The notes under the pieces were generated by a model. It did not search any database, had not been told where the DNA came from, and was given only the letters and a program-made list of their open reading frames with translations. From Rhodoblastus sp963713695 (GTDB lineage Bacteria > Pseudomonadota > Alphaproteobacteria > Rhizobiales > Beijerinckiaceae), in NCBI GenBank assembly GCA_963713695.1, contig CAVQMU010000002.1:310001-374000 (forward strand): a stretch of DNA of 64,000 bases, read 5' to 3'. The translations under genes and the position numbers were made by a program. Shown here piece by piece: positions 36,490 to 44,942 of the stretch; the first letter of the stretch is position 1; the number at the start of each line of letters is the position of its first letter.

Positions 36490-36705
36490 ATGAGCGCCAA
36501 CGCCAATGTCATCGGGAATATCGAAACCGTCGCCGGGAAAAATACCGAAAGTCGCGACACGCTTGTCTTCTTCGCCATTGTCGTCCTGGCGCTTGTCGTC
36601 ACCGTCATCGCCGGCGTGGCGTTCGGCCTGGGCGGCATCGGGGCCGTGGCCATTGCCGAGGCGGCGCTGATGCTGGTCATCTGCCTGATTCTGACGCGAG
36701 GCTGA
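36490..36705 (+). CDS. Small hypothetical membrane protein
   Basis: This encodes 71 aa from the ATG at 36490, with AGGGG upstream; an in-frame ATG at 36433 is less likely. The N-terminal 25 residues are polar (MSANANVIGNIETVAGKN), then two close hydrophobic segments follow (LVFFAIVVLALVVTVIAG and AIAEAALMLVICLIL). No family recognised. A terminator lies 13 bases after its stop. Confidence 0.65.
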   Translation: MSANANVIGNIETVAGKNTESRDTLVFFAIVVLALVVTVIAGVAFGLGGIGAVAIAEAALMLVICLILTRG

Positions 36706-36717
36706 GCGTTTGAGATG

Positions 36718-36745
36718 AAAAAGTCCCCGCCGCGGGGACTTTTTC
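36718..36745. terminator. Bidirectional terminator
   Basis: AAAAAGTCCCCG pairs with CGGGGACTTTTT around a short loop. It sits between the convergent small membrane gene (plus) and mesaconyl-CoA hydratase gene (minus), with A-run and T-run on either side. Confidence 0.85.
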
Positions 36746-36754
36746 CGTTCACGT

Positions 36755-37804
36755 TCAACGCGGCATCAGGGCCCAGTAGTCGAGATCGAGAATGACGCTG
36801 GCGTCATAGCCCTCGCCCTGTTTCAGGGGGTGGGCCGATGTCGGCTGGTCCTTGGTTGCGATGGTGCGCAGGCGCAGCGCGCCGACATCGGTGCGCCCAT
36901 GAATTTCGGCGCGCTCCAGCACTTCCGTCCAGGCGAAGACCGTCAATCCGGCAAACAGCGGGGCGACGTGGCGGCCGCCGTTGATCGCCGCGATGTGGAA
37001 GGCGTTGCCAAGCCCGTTGAAGCTCAGCGCCCGGGCCAGCGAGATGACATGGCCGCCGTAGATCAGGCGGCGGCCGAAGCGGCCCTGGCCCTCGGTGAAC
37101 TGGTTGAAATGGACCTTGGCCGTGTTCTGGTAGAGGCGGGTGGCGAGCATGTGCTCGGCCTCCTCGACCGTCATGCCGTCGACATGATCGATGCGTTCGC
37201 CGGGCAGGTAGTCGCCCCAGCGATGCTTCGAGCCCGACAGGGCGAAATCATATTTCTTCACGTCGATGACCGGGCAGGCGTCGCCAAGCTGGTCCGGCTC
37301 CAGGGCGCGCGGCAATTGCGGCACGACTTCCGCCGGGGCCGGCGCATTCGGGTCGCGCTTGCGCACCATTACCCAGCGCACATAATCGAGCACCAGCACG
37401 CCGCGCTGGTTGACGCCGCGCGAGCGAACATAGACGACGCCGGTCTGGCCATTGGAGTTTTCCTTGTGGCCGATGACTTCGGAGCTCGAGGAGAGCGTGT
37501 CGCCGGGATAGACGGGGGCGTGGAAGCGGCAGTCGGCATAGCCGAGATTGGCCACGGCGTTGAGCGAAATGTCGGGCACGGTCTTGCCGAAGACGATGTG
37601 GAAGACCAAGAGGTCGTCGACCGGGCTCTTGGGATAGCCGATCGCATGCGCAAAGGCGTCGGAAGACTGCACCGCAAAACGCGAGCCGTAGAGCGCGGTG
37701 TAAAGCGCGACGTCGCCGGTTGTGATGGTGCGCGGCGTCGCATGGACGATCACCTGGCCGAGTTTGAAATCCTCGAAGAAATTGCCCTTGTTAGTCTTGC
37801 TCAT
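36755..37804 (-). CDS. Mesaconyl-CoA hydratase (2-methylfumaryl-CoA hydratase), MaoC fold
   Basis: This encodes 349 aa, a double hot-dog protein. FFEDFKLGQVIVHATPRTIT, SPVDDLLVFHIVFGKTVPDISLNAVANLGYADCRF (cut), HRWGDYLPGERIDHVDGMTVEEAEHMLATRLYQNTAKVHF (cut), RLIYGGHVISLARALSFNGL and the final LDLDYWALMPR match the enzyme that interconverts mesaconyl-CoA and beta-methylmalyl-CoA in the ethylmalonyl-CoA pathway. That pathway regenerates glyoxylate in serine-cycle methylotrophs lacking isocitrate lyase. No other pathway gene is adjacent. Confidence 0.92.
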   Translation of the reverse strand: MSKTNKGNFFEDFKLGQVIVHATPRTITTGDVALYTALYGSRFAVQSSDAFAHAIGYPKSPVDDLLVFHIVFGKTVPDISLNAVANLGYADCRFHAPVYPGDTLSSSSEVIGHKENSNGQTGVVYVRSRGVNQRGVLVLDYVRWVMVRKRDPNAPAPAEVVPQLPRALEPDQLGDACPVIDVKKYDFALSGSKHRWGDYLPGERIDHVDGMTVEEAEHMLATRLYQNTAKVHFNQFTEGQGRFGRRLIYGGHVISLARALSFNGLGNAFHIAAINGGRHVAPLFAGLTVFAWTEVLERAEIHGRTDVGALRLRTIATKDQPTSAHPLKQGEGYDASVILDLDYWALMPR

Positions 37805-37842
37805 GACGCCCCCCAGGCGTTGAATGTCGGCTGGCGGTGCGT

Positions 37843-38214
37843 TTAGGCGCGACTGCGGCCTTTGGCAAGGCTTCCAGCCCTAGCCAAAAGATCGAGGCTC
37901 TCAGCGAGCCCTGCGGGATCGCCTTCGAGCGCCAGCGCCTTGTGGCGTGACGTGGCGCCCGAGACGATTGTTACGCGAGAGGAAGGAATTTTCAGGCTTT
38001 TCGCCAGCAGCGCGACGAGCGCGTCATTGGCCTTGCCGTCCTCGGGAACGGCGCGCACCCGCGCCTTGAGCACGCTCTGGCCGTCGGCGCGCGTTTCCGC
38101 GCCCTCCAGCGCGTCGCGGCCGCCCTTTGGCGTCAGCCGCACATGCAATGTCACGCCATTTTCGCGCTGGGTGTAAAATTTCGCGCCGGCTGCGGTCGCG
38201 TCGCTGGAGGTCAC
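37843..38214 (-). CDS. DUF167 (YggU) family protein
   Basis: This encodes 123 aa from a GTG at 38214, four bases after the YggT stop; the frame upstream of it overlaps YggT. Family motifs are LHVRLTPKGGRDAL, LKARVRAVPEDGKANDALVALLAK and RVTIVSGATSRHKAL. The function of this small conserved protein is not established. Pairing with YggT is common in proteobacteria. Confidence 0.9.
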   Translation of the reverse strand: MTSSDATAAGAKFYTQRENGVTLHVRLTPKGGRDALEGAETRADGQSVLKARVRAVPEDGKANDALVALLAKSLKIPSSRVTIVSGATSRHKALALEGDPAGLAESLDLLARAGSLAKGRSRA

Positions 38215-38218
38215 GTCG

Positions 38219-38536
38219 CTACATGGCCGACATTTGCAGCCGGGCCACCACCTCATACAGTTCCATCTGGATGAAGGAGAGCACGAGCAGCAGGATGATC
38301 GGCGAAATGTCCATGCCGCCGACCGCGGGCAGGAAGCGGCGGATCGGCTGCAGCGCCGGTTCGGTCAAGGCGTTGACGGCGTTCCAGATCGAGCGGACGA
38401 ATTCGTTGCGCATGTTGATGACGTCAAAGGCGAGCAGCCAGGACATGACGGCCATGACGATGATGACCCACCAGTAAAGGTCGATGGCCATGATGAGCAC
38501 CCGGAAGACGGGGATGAGGAAAGCAGCGGCGGCCAT
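38219..38536 (-). CDS. YggT-family membrane protein
   Basis: This encodes 105 aa from MAAAAFLIPVFRVL, preceded by GGAG at 6 bases; the longer open frame to 38689 lacks family likeness. Two membrane regions are seen (residues 4-40 and 70-98), with AVMSWLLAFDVINMRNEFV and EPALQPIRRFLPAVGGMDISPI (cut), typical of YggT proteins linked to osmotic or division functions. Translated with the YggU gene. Confidence 0.9.
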   Translation of the reverse strand: MAAAAFLIPVFRVLIMAIDLYWWVIIVMAVMSWLLAFDVINMRNEFVRSIWNAVNALTEPALQPIRRFLPAVGGMDISPIILLLVLSFIQMELYEVVARLQMSAM

Positions 38537-38769
38537 GGCGACTCCGGCGAAAAAGTACGAGCACGCGATGTTTATGCTGTCGCGGGCGCGCAAACAAGTT
38601 TTGAGCATCCGCCCGCCGCGCTCCGCGGGCTCGCGGGAAGGCCGATGCCTGTTCGAGAACGCGGTTTTTTGGCGAAAAAAGGTTTCCATATTTCCGCGCG
38701 CCGTTTTGCCAATTTCGACGTCGCCGATTGACAGAATTGCGCCCGCGCCCTAAACACCCGCTCCGGAAC

Positions 38770-39299
<530 letters not shown>

Positions 39300-40001
39300 T
39301 TGACCACACCTTCTCAATCGAATGTCTCGCCGGATTCCAGGCTCGGTTCCTTGCCCGGTTCATTGCCTGACGCATGGTCGGGCGTCCTTGTGCAGATTTC
39401 GGCTCTGGGCCTGGCGATGATGCTTGGCTTCGGCGTCGGCGTCACTTTCCAGGCGGATCGCGACGCCAAGATAATGGCGGGCATGGCGCAGCAATCGGCC
39501 CAGGCCGCCGCGCCAAAAACGCTGGATGCCCTCGCTGCGCCGTCCCAAGGTGCGCCGTCAAATGTTGCGCCGGCGCTTGCGTCTCCTTCCGCCCTCGCCG
39601 TCACGGTGACTGCCAATCCGCCCGCGCAGCGTCCTGCGCCTCCCGCGCCGGCGGCCGCGAAGGCGCCGGAAGCGCCGGCGCTCGGCCTCGTGCCCTACGC
39701 TTTCGTCTATCGCTACGAGAAGGACGGTGGGTTCGGCTATGATTTCAAGGTCGGGAAATTCGAGAATGTCGCGGCCGCCAGGGTCGCCGCCATTTCCGAA
39801 TGCCAGCAGAAGGGCGGGCGCAACTGCAAATTCAATTTCGCTCCGGCGGGACTTTGCATTGCCGTGGCGCGGCCGCCGTCGGGCCAGTACCGCGTCTCGC
39901 AACCGCTGCCCGACGAAGACGCCGCCGCCTCGGACGCGCGGGAGCTTTGCCTGCAGGATCACGCCTCGGGCTGTCGCGTCGACAAGGTGCTGTGCCCCTG
40001 A
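39300..40001 (+). CDS. Membrane-anchored protein with Cys-rich DUF4189-like C-terminal domain
   Basis: This encodes 233 aa with a TTG start following GGGGAAG. One membrane helix is near residues 31-50 (VQISALGLAMMLGFGVGVTF). A long Ala/Pro-rich linker of about 75 residues follows. The C-terminal domain (about 130-233) has aromatic and cysteine-rich motifs (FVYRYEKDGGFGYDF, AISECQQKGGRNCKFNF, GLCIAVARP, ARELCLQDHASGCRVDKVLC), like DUF4189 domains with stress-type GYxxG and paired cysteines. It is probably an inner-membrane protein with a periplasmic disulfide-bonded head. Function unknown. Confidence 0.65.
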   Translation: MTTPSQSNVSPDSRLGSLPGSLPDAWSGVLVQISALGLAMMLGFGVGVTFQADRDAKIMAGMAQQSAQAAAPKTLDALAAPSQGAPSNVAPALASPSALAVTVTANPPAQRPAPPAPAAAKAPEAPALGLVPYAFVYRYEKDGGFGYDFKVGKFENVAAARVAAISECQQKGGRNCKFNFAPAGLCIAVARPPSGQYRVSQPLPDEDAAASDARELCLQDHASGCRVDKVLCP

Positions 40002-40105
40002 GGGCGGGCAGGGCTTCCGAAGACCGCAACTTTTCCCGGCTTTGAGCGTTGCCTTGACAGTCGCATGGCGCGTGGTGTCGCGCCGCGCAGATCTGGGAGG
40101 CAAGG

Positions 40106-40300
40106 ATGAAAAGTTTGCGCATGCCATTGTTCGCCGCTGTCGCTCTGGCGGTCTTCAGCCTGGTTTCGACCGGCGCCGAGGCCGGCTGCGCGCGTTGGGG
40201 CGCGTCCGGCTATCATTTCTACCGCTCGTGCGTTGGCCCGTCGTTCCTTTATCCGCATCATCGCCGTTGCTATCGCAGCGGCTTCTGCGCCTATCACTAG
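40106..40300 (+). CDS. Small secreted Cys/His-rich peptide
   Basis: This encodes 64 aa. GGAGG lies 8 bases before the ATG. The signal peptide MKSLRMPLFAAVALAVFSLV ends at GAEA, leaving a mature peptide of about 38 residues with four Cys, several Tyr/Phe and His (GCARWGASGYHFYRSCVG, HHRRCYRSGFCAYH). Such peptides occur widely in Rhizobiales envelopes; function unknown. Confidence 0.7.
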   Translation: MKSLRMPLFAAVALAVFSLVSTGAEAGCARWGASGYHFYRSCVGPSFLYPHHRRCYRSGFCAYH

Positions 40301-40326
40301 AACGTCCGCCAAATCGACAGATCGCC

Positions 40327-40360
40327 AAGCGGCGTCCCGGCCAGCGTCGGGACGCCGCTT
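40327..40360 (+). terminator. Long perfect hairpin, probable terminator
   Basis: AAGCGGCGTCCCG pairs with CGGGACGCCGCTT around an eight-base loop, 27 bases after the small secreted peptide gene. It lacks a clear T-run after the stem. Confidence 0.55.
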
Positions 40361-40479
40361 CCGCGGATAATCCAGGCATTGTTCGCGATTCCCGCCCAAA
40401 TGTTCGATTCTCGCTTGTCTCCCCGTCGTCGATTGTCCAAGTTGCCGCTGGGTAAGGTTTTGCGTGGAAACGGGTGAAG

Positions 40480-41316
40480 ATGCGGCGAAACGGGCTGCGC
40501 CCTGGCTTGGCGATCGGGCGGGCGGCGATTGCCGCCATCGCCGGCGTCGCCGTGGCGGTCCCCGGCCTTGTGTCGCCTGTTTGCGCCGCCGCCTGGACGC
40601 CAGAAGAGGGGCATGGCGAAATCATCGTCACCACCCTGTTCGATGAGGCCAATGTCGCCTTCGACCAGGCTGGCCGCTTCACGCCGACCTCTCGCTATCG
40701 CAGCCTGCAGGCCTCGGCCTATGTCGATTACGGCGTCACCAACTGGCTCGCGGCCCTCGTCAAACCCTCGCTCCAGTCCTCTTCGCTCGGCGCGCCGGAC
40801 AACCAGCGCTTTACCGGGCTTGGCGACAGCGAGATCGGCGCGCAGGCGCGGCTCTGGCGCGACGATTCGACAGTCGTCTCGGCAGCGGTCCAGGCGCGGT
40901 TGCCGACCAGTTCCGGGGCTGCCAATTCCTGGCTGCCGGGGAACGACCGCGCCGATTTCGATTTTCGCCTGCTGCTGGGCAAGACTGTCGCGGTCGGCGC
41001 GCTGCCGGCCTTTATCGAACTCCAGGCCGCCACGCGCCTGCGCGGCGGCCCCGCGCCCGACGAGGCGCGCGCCGACCTGACTATCGGGCTCTATGCGACG
41101 CCGCGCCTGATGCTGCTGGCGCAGAGTTTCAACATCGTCTCCGGCCCGTCCCGCCAGCCCGATTATCCGCGCTGGTCCCAGTCGAAAGCGCAGCTGAGCC
41201 TCGTCTACAGCCTCGACTCCGACTGGCGGGCGCAAGTCGGCGCCTTCGCCACCCTTGCCGGGACCAGCGCCTATCGCGAGAATGGCGCGCTTGTCGCGCT
41301 CTGGCGGCGGTTCTGA
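40480..41316 (+). CDS. Putative outer-membrane beta-barrel protein
   Basis: This encodes 278 aa from the ATG at 40480; a GTG at 40474 is equally possible. The signal peptide (residues 10-38) ends VCAAA. Alternating hydrophobic strands with aromatic ends follow (YRSLQASAYVDYGVTNWLAAL, VVSAAVQARLPTS, LPAFIELQAATRLRGG, LTIGLYATPRLMLLAQSFNIV) and the protein finishes VALWRRF, a C-terminal Phe typical of outer-membrane barrels. This looks like a transporter-like barrel of unknown substrate. It precedes cdd by 19 bases. Confidence 0.7.
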   Translation: MRRNGLRPGLAIGRAAIAAIAGVAVAVPGLVSPVCAAAWTPEEGHGEIIVTTLFDEANVAFDQAGRFTPTSRYRSLQASAYVDYGVTNWLAALVKPSLQSSSLGAPDNQRFTGLGDSEIGAQARLWRDDSTVVSAAVQARLPTSSGAANSWLPGNDRADFDFRLLLGKTVAVGALPAFIELQAATRLRGGPAPDEARADLTIGLYATPRLMLLAQSFNIVSGPSRQPDYPRWSQSKAQLSLVYSLDSDWRAQVGAFATLAGTSAYRENGALVALWRRF

Positions 41317-41335
41317 AATTTGCGCGAGGGACTCA

Positions 41336-41740
41336 ATGGACGCGATCGAGAAATTGTTTTCGCTGGCGCGGGCGGCGCGGACGCGCGCCTATGCGCCCTA
41401 TTCGCGCTTTCCGGTCGGCGCCGCGCTGCGGTCGGGGAGCGGAGCGCTCTATTCCGGCTGCAATGTCGAAAACGCCGCCTATCCGTTGGGGGTCTGCGCC
41501 GAAACGTCGGCGATTTCAGCCATGGTCGCGGCGGGCGAAACCGTCCTCGCCGAGATTCTCGTGCTCGGGCCGGGGCCTGGCCGCATCGCGCCCTGCGGCG
41601 CCTGCCGCCAGCGCATCGCTGAATTCGCTCGTGAAAAAGCCGTGGTTCATCTTGCCGACGATGCCGGCGGCGTCCTATCCTTGCCGATCGCCGAACTGCT
41701 GCCGCATCCATTCGGACCGGCCTCGATCGCGCGCCGCTGA
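41336..41740 (+). CDS. cdd: Cytidine deaminase
   Basis: This encodes 134 aa. It hydrolyses cytidine and deoxycytidine to uridines. The zinc motif is VCAET (catalytic Glu) with PCGACRQRIAEF supplying the two other Cys. The N-terminal AYAPYSRFPVGAALRSGSG and GCNVENAAYPLG are the substrate-binding family signature. The length is normal for the homotetrameric form. A nucleoside phosphorylase gene follows, giving a salvage pair. Confidence 0.96.
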   Translation: MDAIEKLFSLARAARTRAYAPYSRFPVGAALRSGSGALYSGCNVENAAYPLGVCAETSAISAMVAAGETVLAEILVLGPGPGRIAPCGACRQRIAEFAREKAVVHLADDAGGVLSLPIAELLPHPFGPASIARR

Positions 41741-41780
41741 ATAGGGTTCAGCCGGAAATCAAATCCAGGAAACCAAGTTC

Positions 41781-42599
41781 ATGTCCGCTGCCGTCGATCA
41801 ATCCTTGCAGGTTCTCAGGGCGCGGGGCGTGGTTGAACCGGTCGACGTGGCGGTGCTGCTCGGCTCCGGCCTTGGCGGTCTCGTCGATGGGATTCCCGGC
41901 GCGATCAGCGTCCCCTACGCGGAGCTGCCCGGCTTTCCGGCGATCGACGAGCCCGGGCAGGGCGCGCGGCTGACCGTCGGCCGGCTGGAGGGCGTGAACC
42001 TCTGCTGCCTGCAGGGACAGGCGCATTTCTACAATTCCGGCGATCCCGCATGCATGAGCGATGCGCTGCAGCTGGCAAAGGCGCTAGGCGCGAAGCAATT
42101 GCTGATCTTCGTCCCGGCTGGCTCCGTCAAGCCCGATCTCTATCCGGGCACGCTGGCGCTGGTCAACGACCACATCAACCTGACCGGACTCAATCCGCTG
42201 ATTGGCAGGATCGATCCGCACGCTTTCTTCTCGTTGAACGAAGCCTATGATCCGCGCATCTGCCGCCGGCTGAAGCGCGCGGCGACGATTTCCGGCGTCG
42301 CTGTGCACGAAGGCGTGTTCATGTGGCTGTCCGGCCCGACTTTCGCCACGCCTGCGGAAAGCCGGATGGCGCGCACGCTCGGCGCCGATCTCGTCGGCCC
42401 CGCGCTCGTGCCGGAGATCATTCTCGCGCGGCGGATCGGCCTGCGCGCGGCTGCGGTGGCGGCGGTCTCGCATTTCTCGGCGGGCGTGCAAGGCTCCGAT
42501 CCCAATCCGATCGAATGCCAGCAGCAGGCCCTCGCTGGCTCCATCGGCCTGCGCCGCCTGCTCCGCGCCTATCTGAAATCGCCTGATACGGTGGCGTGA
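41781..42599 (+). CDS. Purine-nucleoside phosphorylase family protein with altered active-site motifs
   Basis: This encodes 272 aa of the trimeric PNP/MTAP fold. The start VAVLLGSGLGGLVDGI, NDHINLTGLNPLIG, GVFMWLSGPTFATPAESRM and the C-terminal LRAAAVAAVSHFSAG follow the family order. Several key positions differ from typical PNP: GQAHFYNSG in place of GRFHxYEG, GPALVPE in place of GMSTVPE, and SHFSAG in place of TNxAAG (the Asn that contacts the purine). It may therefore use another nucleoside or be poorly active. It follows cdd by 40 bases, so nucleoside salvage is the likely setting. Confidence 0.85.
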   Translation: MSAAVDQSLQVLRARGVVEPVDVAVLLGSGLGGLVDGIPGAISVPYAELPGFPAIDEPGQGARLTVGRLEGVNLCCLQGQAHFYNSGDPACMSDALQLAKALGAKQLLIFVPAGSVKPDLYPGTLALVNDHINLTGLNPLIGRIDPHAFFSLNEAYDPRICRRLKRAATISGVAVHEGVFMWLSGPTFATPAESRMARTLGADLVGPALVPEIILARRIGLRAAAVAAVSHFSAGVQGSDPNPIECQQQALAGSIGLRRLLRAYLKSPDTVA

Positions 42600-42645
42600 G
42601 CGCCGGCGGCTATTCGCGGCGCGTTCGCCGAACGCGCTCCACGGA

Positions 42646-44262
42646 TCATTCGGCTATCCAAGGCTGGAGCCAGCTTTCCGTCAGCACTTTCTGCCCGGCG
42701 CGCAACATGGCGTGGACATTGGTGAACTGGCCCGGCTCGACCTGCACGTCGATCATCGCCCTGAAGCCATCGATATGCGGATTGGGGGTGAGAATGGTGC
42801 GCATGATCTTGCCCTGGTCGGTCGATGCGACGACCTCCACCAGATTCGGATCGTGCTGGTAATATTCGAGATCGCCGCCGGAGAAATCGACGATGAAGCG
42901 GCGCTCGCCGACATTGACGGTCTCATTCGAGCCGAGCGCCTTGGGCGAGGTGTGCCAGGTGTTGACGACCCGGCCGTTCGGCGAAAGAGCAGGCAATTCG
43001 AGCAGCGACCGGATGCTGTAGGAATAGCTGAAAGGCTTGCCGGGCTCGGGGGGGACCTTGGGCGTCCAGTAGGCGACGATATTGTCGGCCGTCTCGTCCT
43101 TGGTCGCGAGCTCCAGCAGTTCGATGCGGCCGTCGCCCCAGTCGCCGTGCGGTTCGACCCAATAGGTCGGCCGTATCTCGTAGGCGAGTTCGAGATCCTG
43201 GTAATGGTCGAAATTGCGGTCGCGCTGGACGAGTCCGAAACCCTTGAGGCTCGGCTCGGCGAAGGTCGACATGGCCATGACGCGTGGGGCGCGCAGCGGC
43301 CGCCAGATCCATTCGCCATTGCTCGCGTGCATCATCAGCCCGTCGGAATCGTGCAGCTCCGGCCGGTAGTCCTCGTTGCTCTTGCCGCGGTCCTCGCCAA
43401 GAAAAAACATCGAGGTCAAGGGAGCCAGGCCGAATTTGACGTTGGGCTTGCGCGGGAAGATCGTCGCCGACACTTCCATGACGCTTTCGACGCCGGGATA
43501 GAGGTCGAAGCGATAGGCGCCGGTGACCGAGGCGCTGTCCAGCAGCGCGTAGATCGTCGCCTTTTCGGGATGCTGCTCCGAAGTCTCGACCCAGAATTCG
43601 CGGAACACCGGGAATTCCTCGTCGTCGCCGCCTGTATTCACTGACAGGCCTCGCGCTGACAGCCCGTAGTTCTGGCCGCGGCCGAGGAAACGGAAATAGC
43701 TGGCGCCGAGGAAGGAGACGACCTCGTCGAGCGAGCGCGGCGCATTCAGCGGATAGTGCAGGCGGAAGCCGGCGAAGCCGAGATTGACCGGAAAAGTCTT
43801 GTCGAACTTGTTGCGACCGTAGTCGAACAGGCTGGCCGAATAGGGCAGCGGCGTGGAAATGCCGTCGCGGATCGTGTTCACCACCACGGGGCGCGTGTAG
43901 ATGAAGCCGGGATGGAAGGCCTGGAGACGGAAGGGGCCGCTGCCCGGCCCGAGCGGCGATTTTTCCGGCCTGAAGCGGATGTCGCGGTAGGAGTCGAAAT
44001 CCAGCCGGGTCAGGGCTTCCGGCAGTTTCGGCGCCTGTCCGTCATAGGGCGCCTCCGAGAGGTCGCGCGCCCGCTTGACCACGTCGTCGAAGCCGAAGCG
44101 CGCCGCCTGCGGCTGGCTGCCGTTCGGGGCGCCGTTAGTCCCTTGCTGCGTCTGAGCCAGGGCGGTGGCGAAGCCTTGCGGGGCGAGGGCTGCGGCGCCG
44201 GATAGCGCAAGGGCGTTGAGCAGCGCGCGGCGGTCGAACTGGGGCCGATTCGATCTGGACAT
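42646..44262 (-). CDS. Glucan biosynthesis protein OpgD/OpgG family
   Basis: This encodes 538 aa. The N-terminus FDRRALLNALALSGAAAL is a twin-arginine signal, which favours OpgD over OpgG. The periplasmic OpgG domain covers about residues 55-535: FGFDDVVKRARDLSEAPYDG, YRDIRFRPEKSP, FHPGFIYTRPVVVN, FLGASYFRFLGRGQNYGLSARGL (cut), WRPLRAPRVMAMSTF and the final FTNVHAMLRAGQKVLTESWL. It modifies the backbone of osmoregulated periplasmic glucans. OpgH is not in the window. Confidence 0.94.
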   Translation of the reverse strand: MSRSNRPQFDRRALLNALALSGAAALAPQGFATALAQTQQGTNGAPNGSQPQAARFGFDDVVKRARDLSEAPYDGQAPKLPEALTRLDFDSYRDIRFRPEKSPLGPGSGPFRLQAFHPGFIYTRPVVVNTIRDGISTPLPYSASLFDYGRNKFDKTFPVNLGFAGFRLHYPLNAPRSLDEVVSFLGASYFRFLGRGQNYGLSARGLSVNTGGDDEEFPVFREFWVETSEQHPEKATIYALLDSASVTGAYRFDLYPGVESVMEVSATIFPRKPNVKFGLAPLTSMFFLGEDRGKSNEDYRPELHDSDGLMMHASNGEWIWRPLRAPRVMAMSTFAEPSLKGFGLVQRDRNFDHYQDLELAYEIRPTYWVEPHGDWGDGRIELLELATKDETADNIVAYWTPKVPPEPGKPFSYSYSIRSLLELPALSPNGRVVNTWHTSPKALGSNETVNVGERRFIVDFSGGDLEYYQHDPNLVEVVASTDQGKIMRTILTPNPHIDGFRAMIDVQVEPGQFTNVHAMLRAGQKVLTESWLQPWIAE

Positions 44263-44499
44263 ATGGGCAATTCACTTGAGGCAGGCGGATTGCGCCGCGA
44301 TCCCGGCGCCGTCAAGCAGTTAATGGCCTTTTGCGGCCGCCGCAAGGCGCCTTTTGGCTGATCGGCGGGGGTAGCGAGGCGACTTTTGCGCCATAGCTGT
44401 CGAAAAAGTTGTGGTGATGGCGTTTTTTTACTTGCGCGAAAGGTTTTAACCCATATTTATGTCCTTGCCCAAATCGCACGTGCCTGTGGTCGTGTGTCG
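44263..44499. other. Promoter region between OpgD gene and ornithine decarboxylase leader
   Basis: No gene is seen here. The region is the divergent start of the glucan gene (minus) and the probable promoter of the long decarboxylase leader (plus). Confidence 0.4.
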
Positions 44500-44942
44500 G
44501 TTGGCGGGTATCCGGACAAGAGGCCGGGGAACCGCCTGAGAACCAAACCGGCAGCCGGAGGCGAACCGGCGAACTCCGTCTGCACGGAGGATCGCGACTT
44601 AAAGCAACGACGGACCGGGCTTTTTCGTCTCTGTCGGCCCTCCAAAGGTCGGCTTACCGAAGAGGCTTGTCTTTCTTGCCGGGCGTGCGGAACGGGGTTC
44701 CCCCATTCCAATCGAAGGCCGCTTCAGACGCTTGGATAGCTTCGTGCTTTCCGGGCCAAAGGCGTCCACGGCGCAGCACCCGATCGTCCGCTTTCGCATC
44801 ACGCGAAGTCGAACGGTCACGATGGCGTTGGCTATACTGCATCTCGCGTCTCCATCGCGCGACTGCGGGCGGCTGGCGCTCATCCTCCGAAGCCCTGTTT
44901 CTCTGGCGCGCTTTCAGTCGCGCCCTTCGAAGGGATGCCGCG
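44500..44942 (+). ncRNA. Long structured 5' leader of ornithine decarboxylase, candidate speF RNA element
   Basis: About 440 bases without a convincing gene precede the ornithine decarboxylase start. Local stems such as ACTCCGT-CTGC-ACGGAGG near 44573-44591 and GC-rich paired arms are visible. A conserved speF RNA motif is known upstream of ornithine decarboxylase genes in alphaproteobacteria, and the setting, length and structure fit. I cannot align it to the covariance model by eye, so boundaries are approximate. Confidence 0.45.
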
